A DNA stretch of 64,000 nt from Geodermatophilus sp. DF01-2 (GTDB taxonomy: Bacteria; Actinomycetota; Actinomycetes; Mycobacteriales; Geodermatophilaceae), in contig NZ_SPQN01000007.1 of NCBI RefSeq assembly GCF_004571065.1, positions 1 to 64,000 on the forward strand, read 5' to 3'. Shown one piece after another: positions 27,024 through 36,023 of this stretch (position 1 is its first letter; each line of letters begins with the position of its first letter). The notes under the pieces are model-generated. The model saw only the letters and a list, made by a program, of their open reading frames with translations, ran no database searches and was not told where the DNA came from. The position numbers were made by a program, and so were the translations under genes.

Positions 27024-27178
27024 TTAGGGTCGGTGGGCCCGTCGCCATGCGTATCACATCGGCACGCGTGGCGACGGCCATGGGCAGGCGCACACGTCGC
27101 CGCGCGTCCTGTTTCGTGCGCCGCTAAGGTCGCTCGGCGAGCGCTGCGTCGCACGCGGCGCCGTACCGCGCTGACTCC

Positions 27179-27823
27179 GTGCAGTGCACCGTTGGGCGGT
27201 GCGCGAACTGCGACGCGTTCTTGGATCTCGCATCCGGGCACGCCCGGCTGTTCTGCGGGAGCTACTGCCGGTCTTTCGCCAAGGACGTCCGCTACTTCCG
27301 CGCCTGCCGGCGCGATAGGCGCCACACCGACCCGCTGGTGGCCCACGCGCTCAGAGTCCGCCTCGCCCACCTGGTTGCTGGCGGCTATGACGAGACAGCG
27401 AGGCGAATCAGCCCGGTCCTGCGGGCACGAGTACTCACCGCTGCAGGCGGGATGTGCGCGGCCTGCGGCCGGCGCCCAGCCACCGAGATCGATCACGTGG
27501 ATGGGCCCAGCGGCGCCCGCGAGAACTTGCAGGGCCTGTGCGGGCCCTGCAACCGGGCCAAGACAGCCGTGCGCCTGGGCCCGATGTCGCCGGACCAGCT
27601 GGCCGTCCGGTCAGCGTTCGTCGTCCGCGTCGAGGCCCGGTCACCGGCACGTGCCTGCGACGACGACGTAGGCTGGAACGACCTGCAGCCACAACTGCTG
27701 GAGCGCATCCGCGCGTGGTGGTCGTCCGCCCTACCGACCGAGTACCTCGGCCGCGTGGAATTCGCGCCCGACGGCCGTCCGGTGATCATCGAGCCCGCGA
27801 GCAGCGACGACCGGGGCCGGTAA
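27179..27823 (+). CDS. HNH endonuclease-like protein with N-terminal zinc finger
   Basis: 214 aa. The N-terminus has CxxC...CxxxC spacing (GRCANCDAFLDLASGHARLF, then CGSYC), a likely zinc finger. The central HNH core is CAACGRRPATEIDHVDG followed by ENLQGLCGPCNRAKTA, with metal-binding cysteines and the catalytic His of the IDH motif. It would cleave DNA; the target is unknown. The GTG at 27179 has no strong ribosome site, and the upstream IS5 element ends 155 nt before it, so its promoter may have been replaced. There is no methylase or terminase beside it, so a restriction or phage-packaging role is not supported. Confidence 0.82.
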   Translation: MQCTVGRCANCDAFLDLASGHARLFCGSYCRSFAKDVRYFRACRRDRRHTDPLVAHALRVRLAHLVAGGYDETARRISPVLRARVLTAAGGMCAACGRRPATEIDHVDGPSGARENLQGLCGPCNRAKTAVRLGPMSPDQLAVRSAFVVRVEARSPARACDDDVGWNDLQPQLLERIRAWWSSALPTEYLGRVEFAPDGRPVIIEPASSDDRGR

Positions 27824-27988
27824 GGCCGGTGGGCGTCACGACCTGCGACCGGCTCGGGATTCACGCACCGAGGCGTCGTGGTTGTCGTGATCCGAGGGCG
27901 ATTGCCTCCCAGGGCGCTACTTGGACCGGCGTCTGTCCTGGTACTTCCGGGCCTCGCCGGCGCGACACGACCGAGACGACTATTCACT

Positions 27989-28013
27989 TGGTGTGTACTC
28001 ATGGTGTAGACAG
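27989..28013 (+). promoter_or_regulatory. Candidate PadR operator/promoter
   Basis: TGGTGT occurs at 27989 and 28002, 13 bp apart, with TAGACA following the second copy and the padR-like ATG at 28019. This fits an autoregulated, near-leaderless promoter with the regulator binding over it. It is a motif-level guess only. Confidence 0.35.
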
Positions 28014-28018
28014 CGGGC

Positions 28019-28570
28019 ATGTCGTTGACGGAACTGCACCTGGCGCTCCTCGTGGGTGCTCCCCGGCACGGGTACGACATCAAGCAGGCGCACGACGCAT
28101 GGTTTCCGGACAGCCGCCCGCTGCCGTTCGGGCAGGTCTACGCCACCCTGGGCCGCCTGCAGCGGGACGGCTTGGCCGAGGTGGTGGAGACGCGGGTCGA
28201 CGGCGGCCCGGAGCGGACTGTCTACGCGCTCACCGCCGAGGGGGCCCAGCGGCTGCACGCGTGGCTAGCCGAGCCGGCAGCACCGACCGGAGCCGGTGCT
28301 GAGGAGATCGTCCGCAAGGCGATCGCCGCATTGCACACCGGCATCGACGTCCAGGGCTTCGTCGGTCGGCAGCGCGCGGCGCACCTGCGCCGGATGCGTG
28401 AGCTGCAGCAGACGCCGCCGGGGGCTGGACCGGCGGAGCGGCTGGTCCGTGAGCACCTGATCGCACACCTGGACGCCGACCTCCGCTGGCTCGACCTCGC
28501 CACCGACCTACTGCCGGTCACCGCCGGCGGCCAGCCCGCCCGTACCGACTCTCAGGAGAACGACACATGA
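28019..28570 (+). CDS. PadR-family transcriptional regulator
   Basis: 183 aa. The N-terminal winged helix is typical of PadR (LHLALLVGAPRHGYDIKQAH; GQVYATLGRLQRDGLAEVVE; ERTVYALTAEGAQRLHAWLA). A C-terminal helical dimerisation arm follows (VGRQRAAHLRRMRELQQ). PadR proteins repress drug or lipid export genes until a ligand binds. The last codons overlap the ATG of the ABC gene by 4 nt, so regulator and exporter are one operon. Confidence 0.93.
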   Translation: MSLTELHLALLVGAPRHGYDIKQAHDAWFPDSRPLPFGQVYATLGRLQRDGLAEVVETRVDGGPERTVYALTAEGAQRLHAWLAEPAAPTGAGAEEIVRKAIAALHTGIDVQGFVGRQRAAHLRRMRELQQTPPGAGPAERLVREHLIAHLDADLRWLDLATDLLPVTAGGQPARTDSQENDT

Positions 28571-29247
28571 ACCAGGCCACGCTCGCACTGTCTGGCGTCA
28601 GCCACTCCTACGGCCGCACCCAGGCGCTGCGGGACGTGACACTGTCGGTCGCTCCCGGTGAGGTCGTCGCCGTCACCGGCCCGAGCGGCTGCGGCAAGTC
28701 CACGCTGGTGATGCTCGCCGCCGGAGTGATGCGAACGCAGACCGGACGGGTGGTCGTGGCGGGCACCGACCTGGGCGGTGTCGACGATGCCGAACGAGCG
28801 CGGATCCGCAGACGGTCGGTGGGTCTGCTACTCCAATTCGGTCAGCTCGTTCCCGACCTGCCGGTGCTGGACAACGTCGCCCTGCCGCTGCTGCTGGACG
28901 GTCACGCCCCGGCCGAGGCGCGGGCGGCCGCCGCCGGATGGCTAGGACGGGTCGGGCTCGACGTCGACCACACCGCGTTGCCCTCGCAGCTGTCCGGCGG
29001 GCAGGCGCAGCTGGCGGCCGCCGCCCGGGCGCTGATCGCCGGACCGCCGCTGCTGCTCGCCGACGAGCCGACGGCCAGCCTGGACCAGACGTCGGGCCGG
29101 GCACTGCTCGACCTGCTCATCGGTACCACCATCCAGGCCGGTGGGTCGGTCCTGCTGGTCAGTCACGACAACGCCGTCGCCGCGCGGGCCGACCGGGAAG
29201 TCCGGCTGCGCGGCGGGGCCATCGCGCATGAGGTGGCGCTGTCGTGA
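28567..29247 (+). CDS. ABC transporter ATP-binding protein
   Basis: 226 aa. Walker A GPSGCGKSTLV, Q loop LLLQFGQLVPDLPVL, signature LSGGQAQLAAAARAL (a Q-A variant of the usual Q-R), Walker B LLLADEPTASLDQ and switch LVSHDN are present. It is of the LolD/MacB type. Both ends overlap neighbours by 4 nt (ATGA with padR-like, GTGA with the permease), so the three proteins should be made together. Confidence 0.93.
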   Translation: MNQATLALSGVSHSYGRTQALRDVTLSVAPGEVVAVTGPSGCGKSTLVMLAAGVMRTQTGRVVVAGTDLGGVDDAERARIRRRSVGLLLQFGQLVPDLPVLDNVALPLLLDGHAPAEARAAAAGWLGRVGLDVDHTALPSQLSGGQAQLAAAARALIAGPPLLLADEPTASLDQTSGRALLDLLIGTTIQAGGSVLLVSHDNAVAARADREVRLRGGAIAHEVALS

Positions 29248-30566
29248 AGATCTCGACCGCCTGGCTGCTCGCCCGGCCGAAGACCGCGACCGGCCGCACC
29301 CGCACCCGGCTGATTGCCGCCGGCTCTGCCACGGCGGGGGGACTGCTGCTCGCCGCCCTCGCGGTCCTGCGAGTGCCCTCCGCTGAGCCGACACCGACCA
29401 CCGGCGCCTCCTACGATCCGCGGTTCTCCGAGCTGGTCATCCACGGCGGACTCAAGCCCGGCGTGATCACCGGCATCCTGCTGCTGGTGGTCCCGGCGCT
29501 GGCCCTGACCTGGCAGGCCGTCACCACCGGCAGCGCGCGCCGGGCAGCGATTCAGCGCGGACTGCAGCTGGCCGGCGCGACACCGGCCGACCTGCGCCGG
29601 GTGGCTGCGCTGGAGCCGGCGGTGGCCGGTCTGCTCGGTGGGCTGCTGGCCGGGCCGGTCTACCTGCTCCTCTGGCTGGTGCTGGGACCCGCCGCCCCAA
29701 CGCGCGTCCGTCTGCTCCCGGACCTGTCCCCGGTCGACGCCCTGACCTGGTCCGCCATCGCCCTGTTCACCGCACTCCTCGCAGCCGCCGCCGGCGCCCG
29801 CTCGGCAACGCCCCGAACCCGCCGCCCGGTCCTCCCCTGGACCCGCCTGACCGGGGTCGCGGTCGGCGCCGCCGCGGTCTGGCTGGCGCTCCGGGAACCA
29901 CTAGACACCCCCGTCCTCCGGACCGTCTCGATGTGCGTCGCCGTCACGGTGCTGCTGCTGGCCCTGCTGTCCACCGGGTCGATCTGGGCCACGTCGAGAG
30001 CAAAGCGGCTCAGCCGGACCGGCCGGCCGGTCGATCTGCTCGCTGCCGGGGGCCTCCGCGCGCTCGCCGGCACCGCCGGACGCACGGCCGGGACCGTCTT
30101 GATCGCCGGGCTGACGCTGGGCATCGCCGCGGCGCTGCTCGGCATCACCCTGGCACCGCAACACTCCTTCTCCGACGCACTGCCCGGCGTGCTGCTGACC
30201 ATCCTGGCCGGCACGCTCGCCGTCCTGGTCGCCGTGACCGCCATGACACTCGCCGCCACCGACGACCTGGTGACAACCAGTCGGGCACTGGCGTCCACCG
30301 CCGCACTCGGAGCCGAACCGGCCGCGCTCGAACGGGTGCAGCGCCGCCGCCTCGAGGTGGTGACCGTGGGTCCCATGGCCGCCGGCCTGCTGCTGGGCGG
30401 AGTCGGCTACCCGGCATTGGGCGGCTCCCCCCTCGGAATCGGCACCGCGCTGATCGCTACGACGGTCGCGCTTCTCCTGATCCGGGGCCTGACCAGCCTG
30501 GTGACCCGGATACTCCGCCCACGGATCATGCGCGCGGCCGACCCGGCCGCACTGCGGGTCGCATGA
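29244..30566 (+). CDS. FtsX-like ABC permease
   Basis: 440 aa with about eight membrane spans. It shows the MacB/FtsX permease core twice (GLQLAGATPADLRRVAALEP and ALASTAALGAEPAALERVQR coupling segments), as in duplicated efflux permeases. It is coupled by GTGA to its ATPase and controlled by the PadR-like gene. A small-molecule efflux role is likely. The substrate is unknown. Confidence 0.9.
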   Translation: MKISTAWLLARPKTATGRTRTRLIAAGSATAGGLLLAALAVLRVPSAEPTPTTGASYDPRFSELVIHGGLKPGVITGILLLVVPALALTWQAVTTGSARRAAIQRGLQLAGATPADLRRVAALEPAVAGLLGGLLAGPVYLLLWLVLGPAAPTRVRLLPDLSPVDALTWSAIALFTALLAAAAGARSATPRTRRPVLPWTRLTGVAVGAAAVWLALREPLDTPVLRTVSMCVAVTVLLLALLSTGSIWATSRAKRLSRTGRPVDLLAAGGLRALAGTAGRTAGTVLIAGLTLGIAAALLGITLAPQHSFSDALPGVLLTILAGTLAVLVAVTAMTLAATDDLVTTSRALASTAALGAEPAALERVQRRRLEVVTVGPMAAGLLLGGVGYPALGGSPLGIGTALIATTVALLLIRGLTSLVTRILRPRIMRAADPAALRVA

Positions 30567-30772
30567 TGCGCGCAGACCCCGGCGATCCCACCGAACCGGC
30601 CACCGTCACCGCCGCACGACAACTCGCCGAGGAGGCCGCACAGTCCTGGCGAACCCTCCGGCGCCCGCGTCCACGACGCAACCATCGGGGCACGGTGGCA
30701 CGAACGTCGGCGCCGCTTGCCAATCCTCGGCCGCCAGACGGCGCCGGTGAGGGCGCGGCGTGGATGAGCTGA
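30563..30772 (+). CDS. Possible small protein coupled to the permease
   Basis: 69 codons starting ATG at 30563, overlapping the permease stop by 4 nt (ATGATG). The product is basic and Pro/Arg-rich (LRRPRPRRNHRGTVA) without a known domain or membrane span. The overlap fits the coupling pattern of the three preceding genes, but the composition could equally be chance. Confidence 0.3.
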   Translation: MMRADPGDPTEPATVTAARQLAEEAAQSWRTLRRPRPRRNHRGTVARTSAPLANPRPPDGAGEGAAWMS

Positions 30773-30933
30773 CTATCTGGGCCCGACCTGGCCCCTGCGG
30801 GACGCCCGGCGACGCCTGAGACCTGACTTCTATCAAGAAGCGCGATCTTGATGGGGTGCGGGCCTGAGACCTGCGGTTTTGTCGTCCGAGGTGCGTGGAT
30901 CTGCGCACTAATCGGTGACCGTAGGGTCGGCCG

Positions 30934-31628
30934 GTGGCCTACGTGCGCACCGTGAGGACGGCGTCCGGCGCCACCGCGGTGCAGATCGTGTGGTCCTCCC
31001 GGCGGGGGGCGCGGCGAATCGAGCACATCGGCTCCGGGCACGACGAGGCCGAAGTGGAGGCGCTGCGCGCCCGCGGCTCGGCAGCGGTTGGCCGGCGGGC
31101 AGACCGAGCTCGACCTCGGGCTCGAGGAGGACGTTTCCTCGAGCGGGCCGTTGCCCATCGTCGGGTCCCAGGCCGCGCACCTGTGGGATGCGCTGTCGCG
31201 GGCCTACGACGCGGTCGGGTTCGACCAGGTGGCCGGCGCCGACGAGGTGTTCCGGGCGCTGGTGTGCGCCCGGATCATCGAGCCCACGTCCAAGGCCGAC
31301 AGCCTGCGGGTGCTGGCCGAGGTCGGCGTGCCGGGCCCGTCGTACCCGACGCTGGGCCGCCGCCTGCCCGGCTACGCCACCGCCGAGTTCGCCGCCGCCC
31401 TGGCCAAGGCCTGCGCGGCGCACGCGGCGCTGGGGCCGGCGTCGCTGGTGCTCTACGACGTGTCCACGCTGTACTTCGAGACCGACACCGCCGATGAGTT
31501 CCGCAAGCCCGGGTTCTCCAAGGAACGGCGGCTGGAGCCGCAGATCACCATCGGGCTGCTCACCGACGCCACCGGCTTCCCGCTGATGGTGACCGCGTTC
31601 GAGGGCAACAAGGCCGAGACCAGCACTG
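30934..31628 (+). pseudogene. IS1634-like transposase, frameshifted and truncated
   Basis: GTG 30934 begins VAYVRTVRTASGATAVQIVW, the usual N-terminus of IS1634-like transposases. At about 31070-31085 the frame shifts by one, and the match resumes as AGGQTELDLGLEED, then LGPASLVLYDVSTLYFETD and FSKERRLEPQITIGLLTDA. It stops after FEGNKAET, where sequence of a different transposase begins. The DDE region beyond is missing, so the gene is dead. Confidence 0.82.
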
Positions 31629-31649
31629 CTGCCACCGGCCTGTCGCCGG

Positions 31650-32020
31650 GGCGGGCGCTGGCGCGATCACCGGCAGGTGATCAACGCGATCCTGTGGCAG
31701 GCCAAGACCGGCGTGCCGTGGCGTGACCTGCCCGAACGCCATGGGCCGTGGAAAACCGCGCACGAGCGGCTGCGCAAGATCACCTGATCGCTGACAAGGC
31801 CTACTGCCACCCCTCCACCCGCCGGGCGCTGCGCCGTCGCGGTATCGCCCACTCGATCCCGGAGAAGCGCCACCAGCGGGCGCACCGGCGTACGCGGGGG
31901 TCGGCCGGTGGGCGACCGCCGAAGTTCGACCGCGACCGGTATAAGCAGCGCAACGTCGTCGAGCGCTGCTTCAACCGGCTCAAGAAGTTCCGCGCCCTGG
32001 CCACCCGCTACGCCAAGCGC
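31650..32020 (+). pseudogene. Second IS5-type transposase, internally deleted
   Basis: [20 protein letters not shown] and [18 protein letters not shown] lie in one frame to a TGA at 31785-31787. At about 31783 another frame continues as [20 protein letters not shown] and NVVERCFNRLKKFRALATRY. The catalytic middle is deleted, leaving the N-terminal and the C-terminal Glu regions fused. It directly abuts the IS1634-like fragment, so one element inserted into or recombined with the other. Confidence 0.8.
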
Positions 32021-32214
32021 GCTACCGTCCCCGATCCACCGCGCAGCGGACATAACCGCCACCACGGCCGCACTGCTGGCGCCGACCGGTGAGTCGCCAT
32101 GCACCATCCCTGCGGGAACACGCGCAACAGACGCTTGGGTCGAACGCGATAAGGCGGGGTCCTCGTCGCCCGACGGCGATCGACGAACCGACGTCGCACG
32201 ATCTTGGTCCGCGC

Positions 32215-32237
32215 GGAGTCCGCAAGAAGTCCGCAAA
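32215..32237. promoter_or_regulatory. Candidate right arm-type integrase site
   Basis: GGAGTCCGCAAGAAGTCCGC plus AAA matches the left site (9051-9073) at 20 of 23 positions and again has AGTCCGCA twice. It lies 103 bp inside the right repeat. The stretch 32021-32597 otherwise holds no gene: it contains the IS tail, this site, attR and the old tRNA terminator. Confidence 0.55.
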
Positions 32238-32339
32238 GCGTCCGAAGATGGCCGCTCTCACCCGTCAGTGGCCAACGACATAACTGCAGGTCAACTGCGG
32301 AGTTGGACACTTGACCGCAGGTCAGCGAACCAGCCGAAT

Positions 32340-32387
32340 CGCCCTCCGGAGGCGGGTGCGCAGGTTCGAATCCTGCCGGGGGCACCA
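32340..32387 (+). repeat. attR: second copy of the 48-bp tRNA-Arg 3' segment
   Basis: Identical to 8935-8982 but preceded by CCGAAT rather than the tRNA 5' half, so it cannot encode a tRNA. It is followed by the hairpin at 32404-32436 and by core sequence. It marks the right boundary of the element. Confidence 0.93.
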
Positions 32388-32403
32388 GAGCTGCCTGTTT
32401 CCC

Positions 32404-32436
32404 GACCCGCACTGCCCGACCCGGGCGGTGCGGGTC
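32404..32436 (+). terminator. Probable original terminator of tRNA-Arg, now displaced
   Basis: GACCCGCAC pairs with GTGCGGGTC, and inner TGCCC with GGGCG, giving a 14-bp stem with a 5-nt loop, 17 nt past the CCA of attR. In the empty site this would directly follow the tRNA gene. The island now separates the two by 23.4 kb. Confidence 0.65.
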
Positions 32437-32597
32437 GTCTCGTTCCGGCCCGAGGCCCGGTCCCGCGGACGGGACGACGCGGCGGCCACCGGGTGGCCGC
32501 GGTGCGAGCCGGGACGTGCGGAGCGACGGGTCGGGGAAGGCCCGGCGGTCCGCACCGGTGACCGGCGTCACGCATGCGTCGGTTAGCGTCCGAACTC

Positions 32598-33494
32598 ATG
32601 ACGGACACGGGCATCGAGAAGGCACGGGTCGGCGACATCGAGCTCGCCTACGAGACGTTCGGCGACGCCGGGAACCCACCGCTGCTGCTGGTGATGGGCC
32701 TGGCCACCCAGATGGTCGGCTGGCCCGACGACTTCTGCGCCGGCCTGGCCGCCCGCGGCCTGTACGTGGTCCGGTTCGACAACCGCGACATCGGCCTCTC
32801 GACGCACCTGGACGAGGCCGGAGCACCCGACGTCATGGCCGTCCTCGCCGGGAACCGGTCCGGGGTGCCCTACGCGCTGGCCGACCTCGCCGAGGACACC
32901 GCCGGCCTGCTCGACGCCCTCGGCATCGGCAGCGCGCACGTCGTCGGCGCCTCGATGGGCGGGATGGTCGCCCAGCTGCTCGCCATCCGGCACCCGGAGA
33001 GGGTCCGCAGCCTCACCTCGATCATGTCGACCACCGGCGACCCCGCCGTCGGAGCGCCGGCGGAGGCCGCGATGGGCGTGCTGCTCGCTCCGCCGGCCAC
33101 CGACCGGGAGAGCGCGATCCAGCGGACCGTGGACACCTACCGGGTCATCGGCTCGCCGGGGTTCGAGTTCGACGAGGAGTCGGTCCGGCAACGCGCGGGC
33201 CTGTCCTTCGACCGGCGATACAACCCGGCAGGGGTTGCCCGACAGCTTGCCGCGATCCTCACCACCCACGACCGCACCCAGCACCTGGGCGAGATCACGG
33301 CACCGACCCTCGTGATCCACGGCGCACAGGACCCCTTGGTCGACGTGAGCGGCGGGCGGGCGACCGCAGCCGCCATCCCCGACGCCGAGCTGATGGTGGT
33401 CGAGGGCATGGGCCACGACCTGCCGCGGGGTGTGTGGCCGGAGCTGACGGACCGCATCGCCGCGCTCGTCGAGCGGGTGGAGCGGGCCGGCTGA
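32598..33494 (+). CDS. Alpha/beta-fold hydrolase
   Basis: 298 aa. Core fold with oxyanion motif LLVMGLATQMVGW, nucleophile S119 in VVGASMGGMVAQ, acid in VIHGAQDPLVDVSGG and catalytic His in GMGHDLPRGVWPEL. This group includes esterases and haloperoxidase-like hydrolases; the substrate cannot be told. ATG 32598 is the conserved start (MTDTGIEKARVGDIELAYE). It is the first core gene right of the island and transcribes away from it. Confidence 0.9.
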   Translation: MTDTGIEKARVGDIELAYETFGDAGNPPLLLVMGLATQMVGWPDDFCAGLAARGLYVVRFDNRDIGLSTHLDEAGAPDVMAVLAGNRSGVPYALADLAEDTAGLLDALGIGSAHVVGASMGGMVAQLLAIRHPERVRSLTSIMSTTGDPAVGAPAEAAMGVLLAPPATDRESAIQRTVDTYRVIGSPGFEFDEESVRQRAGLSFDRRYNPAGVARQLAAILTTHDRTQHLGEITAPTLVIHGAQDPLVDVSGGRATAAAIPDAELMVVEGMGHDLPRGVWPELTDRIAALVERVERAG

Positions 33495-33606
33495 CCGCCG
33501 ACGGCCGGGGCATCGCCGGCCCATCCCGCGCGCTGCGGGCGGGGCCGGACCGACAGAGCGCGAGAACGGCCGGCGATGCCACTGACGGGCGCCCGTCGGT
33601 GACCGC

Positions 33607-34377
33607 TCAGCTGGTCAGCATCCCGCCCTCGACCGGGATCGTCGTCCCGGTGACGTAGCCGCCGGCGTCGCCGACCAGGAAGACGAGCGCCGCGGCCAGC
33701 TCCATGGGGTCCCCGGCCCGGCCCACGAGCACCCGCTCCATCTGCTGGTCCAGGTAGCCCTCGGGGTACTGGTCGGTCATCTCCGAGGCGAAGAAACCGG
33801 GAGCCAGCGCGTTGACCCGGATCCCCTTGCGCCCGGTCCACTGCTGGGCCAGGTCGCGGGTGAGCCCGATCAGCCCGGCCTTGCTCGCCGCGTAGGCCGC
33901 CTGGGGCAGCCCGGCGGTGGTCAGCCCCAGGATGCTGGAGATGTTGACGATCGAGCTGCCCGGCTTCATCACCCGGCCGCAGGCCTGCGCCATCCAGTAG
34001 CAACCGTTGAGGTTGACGTCGATGACCTGGCGGAACTGCTCCGGGGTCTCCCGGGTGGCCGGCACGGCGGTGCCGACCCCGGCGTTGTTCACCAGGACGT
34101 CGACCTTCCCGAACTCGGCCACCGTGGCGTCCACGAGCGCCTGGCAGTCCTCGGGCCGCGAGACGTCGGTGCGCACGGTGATGGCCCGCCGTCCGGCGGC
34201 CTCGACCGCGGCGCGGGTGCCGGCCAGGCGGTCCTCCCGGCGGGCGCCGAGCGCGACGTCGGCCCCGGCCTCGGCGAGGGCACGGGCGAACACGGCACCC
34301 AGCCCCGAGGAGGCTCCTGTCACGATCGCCACCCGGCCGTCGAGCCGGAACATGTCGAGGACCGTCCTGTCTGCCAC
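33607..34377 (-). CDS. Short-chain dehydrogenase/reductase
   Basis: 256 aa classical SDR. NAD(P) motif TGASSGLG (20-27), NNAG at 97-100, catalytic Ser (about 148) in NISSILGL, and Y162/K166 in AAYAASKAG. The C-terminal [13 protein letters not shown] is typical. The GTG at 34377 follows GGGAG at 6 nt. It is divergent from the acyl-CoA ligase gene, sharing a 146-nt promoter region, which suggests fatty-acyl or 3-hydroxyacyl metabolism, though the substrate is not defined. Confidence 0.93.
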   Translation of the reverse strand: MADRTVLDMFRLDGRVAIVTGASSGLGAVFARALAEAGADVALGARREDRLAGTRAAVEAAGRRAITVRTDVSRPEDCQALVDATVAEFGKVDVLVNNAGVGTAVPATRETPEQFRQVIDVNLNGCYWMAQACGRVMKPGSSIVNISSILGLTTAGLPQAAYAASKAGLIGLTRDLAQQWTGRKGIRVNALAPGFFASEMTDQYPEGYLDQQMERVLVGRAGDPMELAAALVFLVGDAGGYVTGTTIPVEGGMLTS

Positions 34378-34523
34378 GTGTACTCCCGCCGTCGTCGTCC
34401 TTGGGGCCCCGAGCCTGTCCCCCGCGCCGCGCGCGCGCCACTCCGCGACCCGCCGGGACGTGGGGTTGGCCACACGACGGACGGGTACGTGCCGGTTTCC
34501 GTCCCGAGCCCGTGGGAGGACCC

Positions 34524-36023
34524 GTGGCCAACCTCGCACAGCACCTGCTCGACACTGCGGCGCAGCACGGCGACCGGCCGGCGCTGCGCATGGACGAGGC
34601 CGTCCTCGACTACGACCGGTTCCACGAGGCCGCCGCCGGGGTGGCGGCCGGCCTCCGCGACCGGGGCGTGCAGCCCGGTGACCGGGTGGGGATGGTCCTG
34701 CCGAACGTCGTCAGCTTCCCGGTCGTCTTCTACGGCACGCTGATGGCCGGCGCCGCCGTCGTCCCGATGAACCCGCTGCTCAAGGCACGTGAGGTCGAGT
34801 ACTACCTGCGCGACTCCGGCGCCCGGCTGGTGGTGGCGCTCGACTCGATCGCCGACGCGGCCACCGAGGCGGCGGCCGCCGTGGGCGTCGACGCGGTCGC
34901 CGTCGGACCGGTGGACCCCGGGGAGGCCCTCGGCGGGTCCGGCAGCCGGGACGCCGAACCGCGGGACGACCGGGACGCGGCGGTCATCCTCTACACCTCG
35001 GGGACCACCGGCCCACCGAAGGGCGCCGAGCTGACCCACGCCAACCTGCGCAGCAACGCCCGCGACGGCGGGAGCGAGCTGGTCGAGGCCACCCCGGACG
35101 ACGTGATCATGGGTTGCCTGCCGCTGTTCCACGTCTTCGGGCTGACCTGCGGGCTCAACGCCAGCGTGCTCGCCGGCTCCTGCCTCACCCTGCTGCCCCG
35201 CTTCGACGGGGCCAAGGCGCTGGAGATCGTCCAGCGCGACCGGGTCACGATCTTCGAGGGCGTGCCCACGATGTTCGCCGGGATGCTGCACACCCCCGAC
35301 CGGGACCGCTACGACGTATCCAGCCTGCGGCTGTGCGTCTCGGGCGGGTCGGCGATGCCGGTCGAGGTGATGCGGGCGTTCGAGGAGGCCTTCGGCTGCA
35401 TCATCCTCGAGGGGTACGGGCTCTCCGAGACCTCTCCCGTGGCCTCCTTCAACCAGCTGCACGCCGAACGCAAGCCCGGCACGATCGGCACCCCGATCCC
35501 GGGCGTGGAGATGCGGCTGGTGGACGACGAGGGCCGCGACGTGCCCGAGGGCGAGGTCGGCGAGATCGCCATCCGGGGCCAGAACGTCATGAAGGGCTAC
35601 TGGGGCAAACCGGAGGAGACGGCGAAGGCCATCCCCGACGGCTGGTTCCGCACCGGGGACCTCGCCCGCCGGGACGCCGACGGCTACTACGCGATCGTCG
35701 ACCGCAAGAAGGAGATGATCATCCGCGGCGGCTACAACGTGTACCCGCGGGAGATCGAGGAGGCGCTCTACGAGCACCCCGCGGTCGCCGAGGCCGCCTG
35801 CGTCGGCGTCCCCCACCCCGATCTCGGCGAGGAGGTCGCCGCGGCCGTCGCGCTCAAGCCGGGCACCCAGGCCGACCCCGGCGAGCTGCAGGCCTGGGTC
35901 AAGGAGCGGGTGGCCGCCTACAAGTACCCGCGGCACGTCTGGCTGGTCGACTCCCTGCCCAAGGGGCCGACCGGCAAGATCCTGCGCCGCGCCGTCGAGG
36001 TCCCCGCGGAGGTCGCACGATGA
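34524..36023 (+). CDS. Long-chain acyl-CoA synthetase (AMP-forming)
   Basis: 499 aa ANL-superfamily enzyme. P-loop-like [18 protein letters not shown], motif [10 protein letters not shown], hinge/adenylate motif [17 protein letters not shown], and C-terminal lysine in [11 protein letters not shown] are all present. It activates fatty acids with ATP and CoA. GTG 34524 follows GGGAGGA closely. Its stop overlaps the acyl-CoA dehydrogenase ATG by 4 nt, so the pair likely acts in one catabolic route. Confidence 0.95.
   Translation: MANLAQHLLDTAAQHGDRPALRMDEAVLDYDRFHEAAAGVAAGLRDRGVQPGDRVGMVLPNVVSFPVVFYGTLMAGAAVVPMNPLLKAREVEYYLRDSGARLVVALDSIADAATEAAAAVGVDAVAVGPVDPGEALGGSGSRDAEPRDDRDAAVILYTSGTTGPPKGAELTHANLRSNARDGGSELVEATPDDVIMGCLPLFHVFGLTCGLNASVLAGSCLTLLPRFDGAKALEIVQRDRVTIFEGVPTMFAGMLHTPDRDRYDVSSLRLCVSGGSAMPVEVMRAFEEAFGCIILEGYGLSETSPVASFNQLHAERKPGTIGTPIPGVEMRLVDDEGRDVPEGEVGEIAIRGQNVMKGYWGKPEETAKAIPDGWFRTGDLARRDADGYYAIVDRKKEMIIRGGYNVYPREIEEALYEHPAVAEAACVGVPHPDLGEEVAAAVALKPGTQADPGELQAWVKERVAAYKYPRHVWLVDSLPKGPTGKILRRAVEVPAEVAR

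Larger units (their letters stand above)
8935..32387. mobile_element. 23.4-kb integrative element in tRNA-Arg(CCG)
   Basis: Bounded by perfect 48-bp repeats of the tRNA 3' half. It contains a tyrosine integrase next to attL, a MobF relaxase-helicase, envelope/export cargo, an HNH nuclease, one complete IS5-family copy and several IS fragments. Inner genes at about 15-26 kb are visibly poorer in G+C and use A/T-ending codons that the flanks avoid. I see no FtsK/TraB translocase, VirB/VirD4 proteins, replication initiator or excisionase, so it is probably mobilizable in trans (IME-like) or a decayed conjugative element. The core intergenic repeat family was not found inside. Confidence 0.9.

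Noticed and set aside
8935-32387. Prophage
   Set aside because: Integrase and a GH-type protein are present, but there are no capsid, portal, terminase or tail genes.
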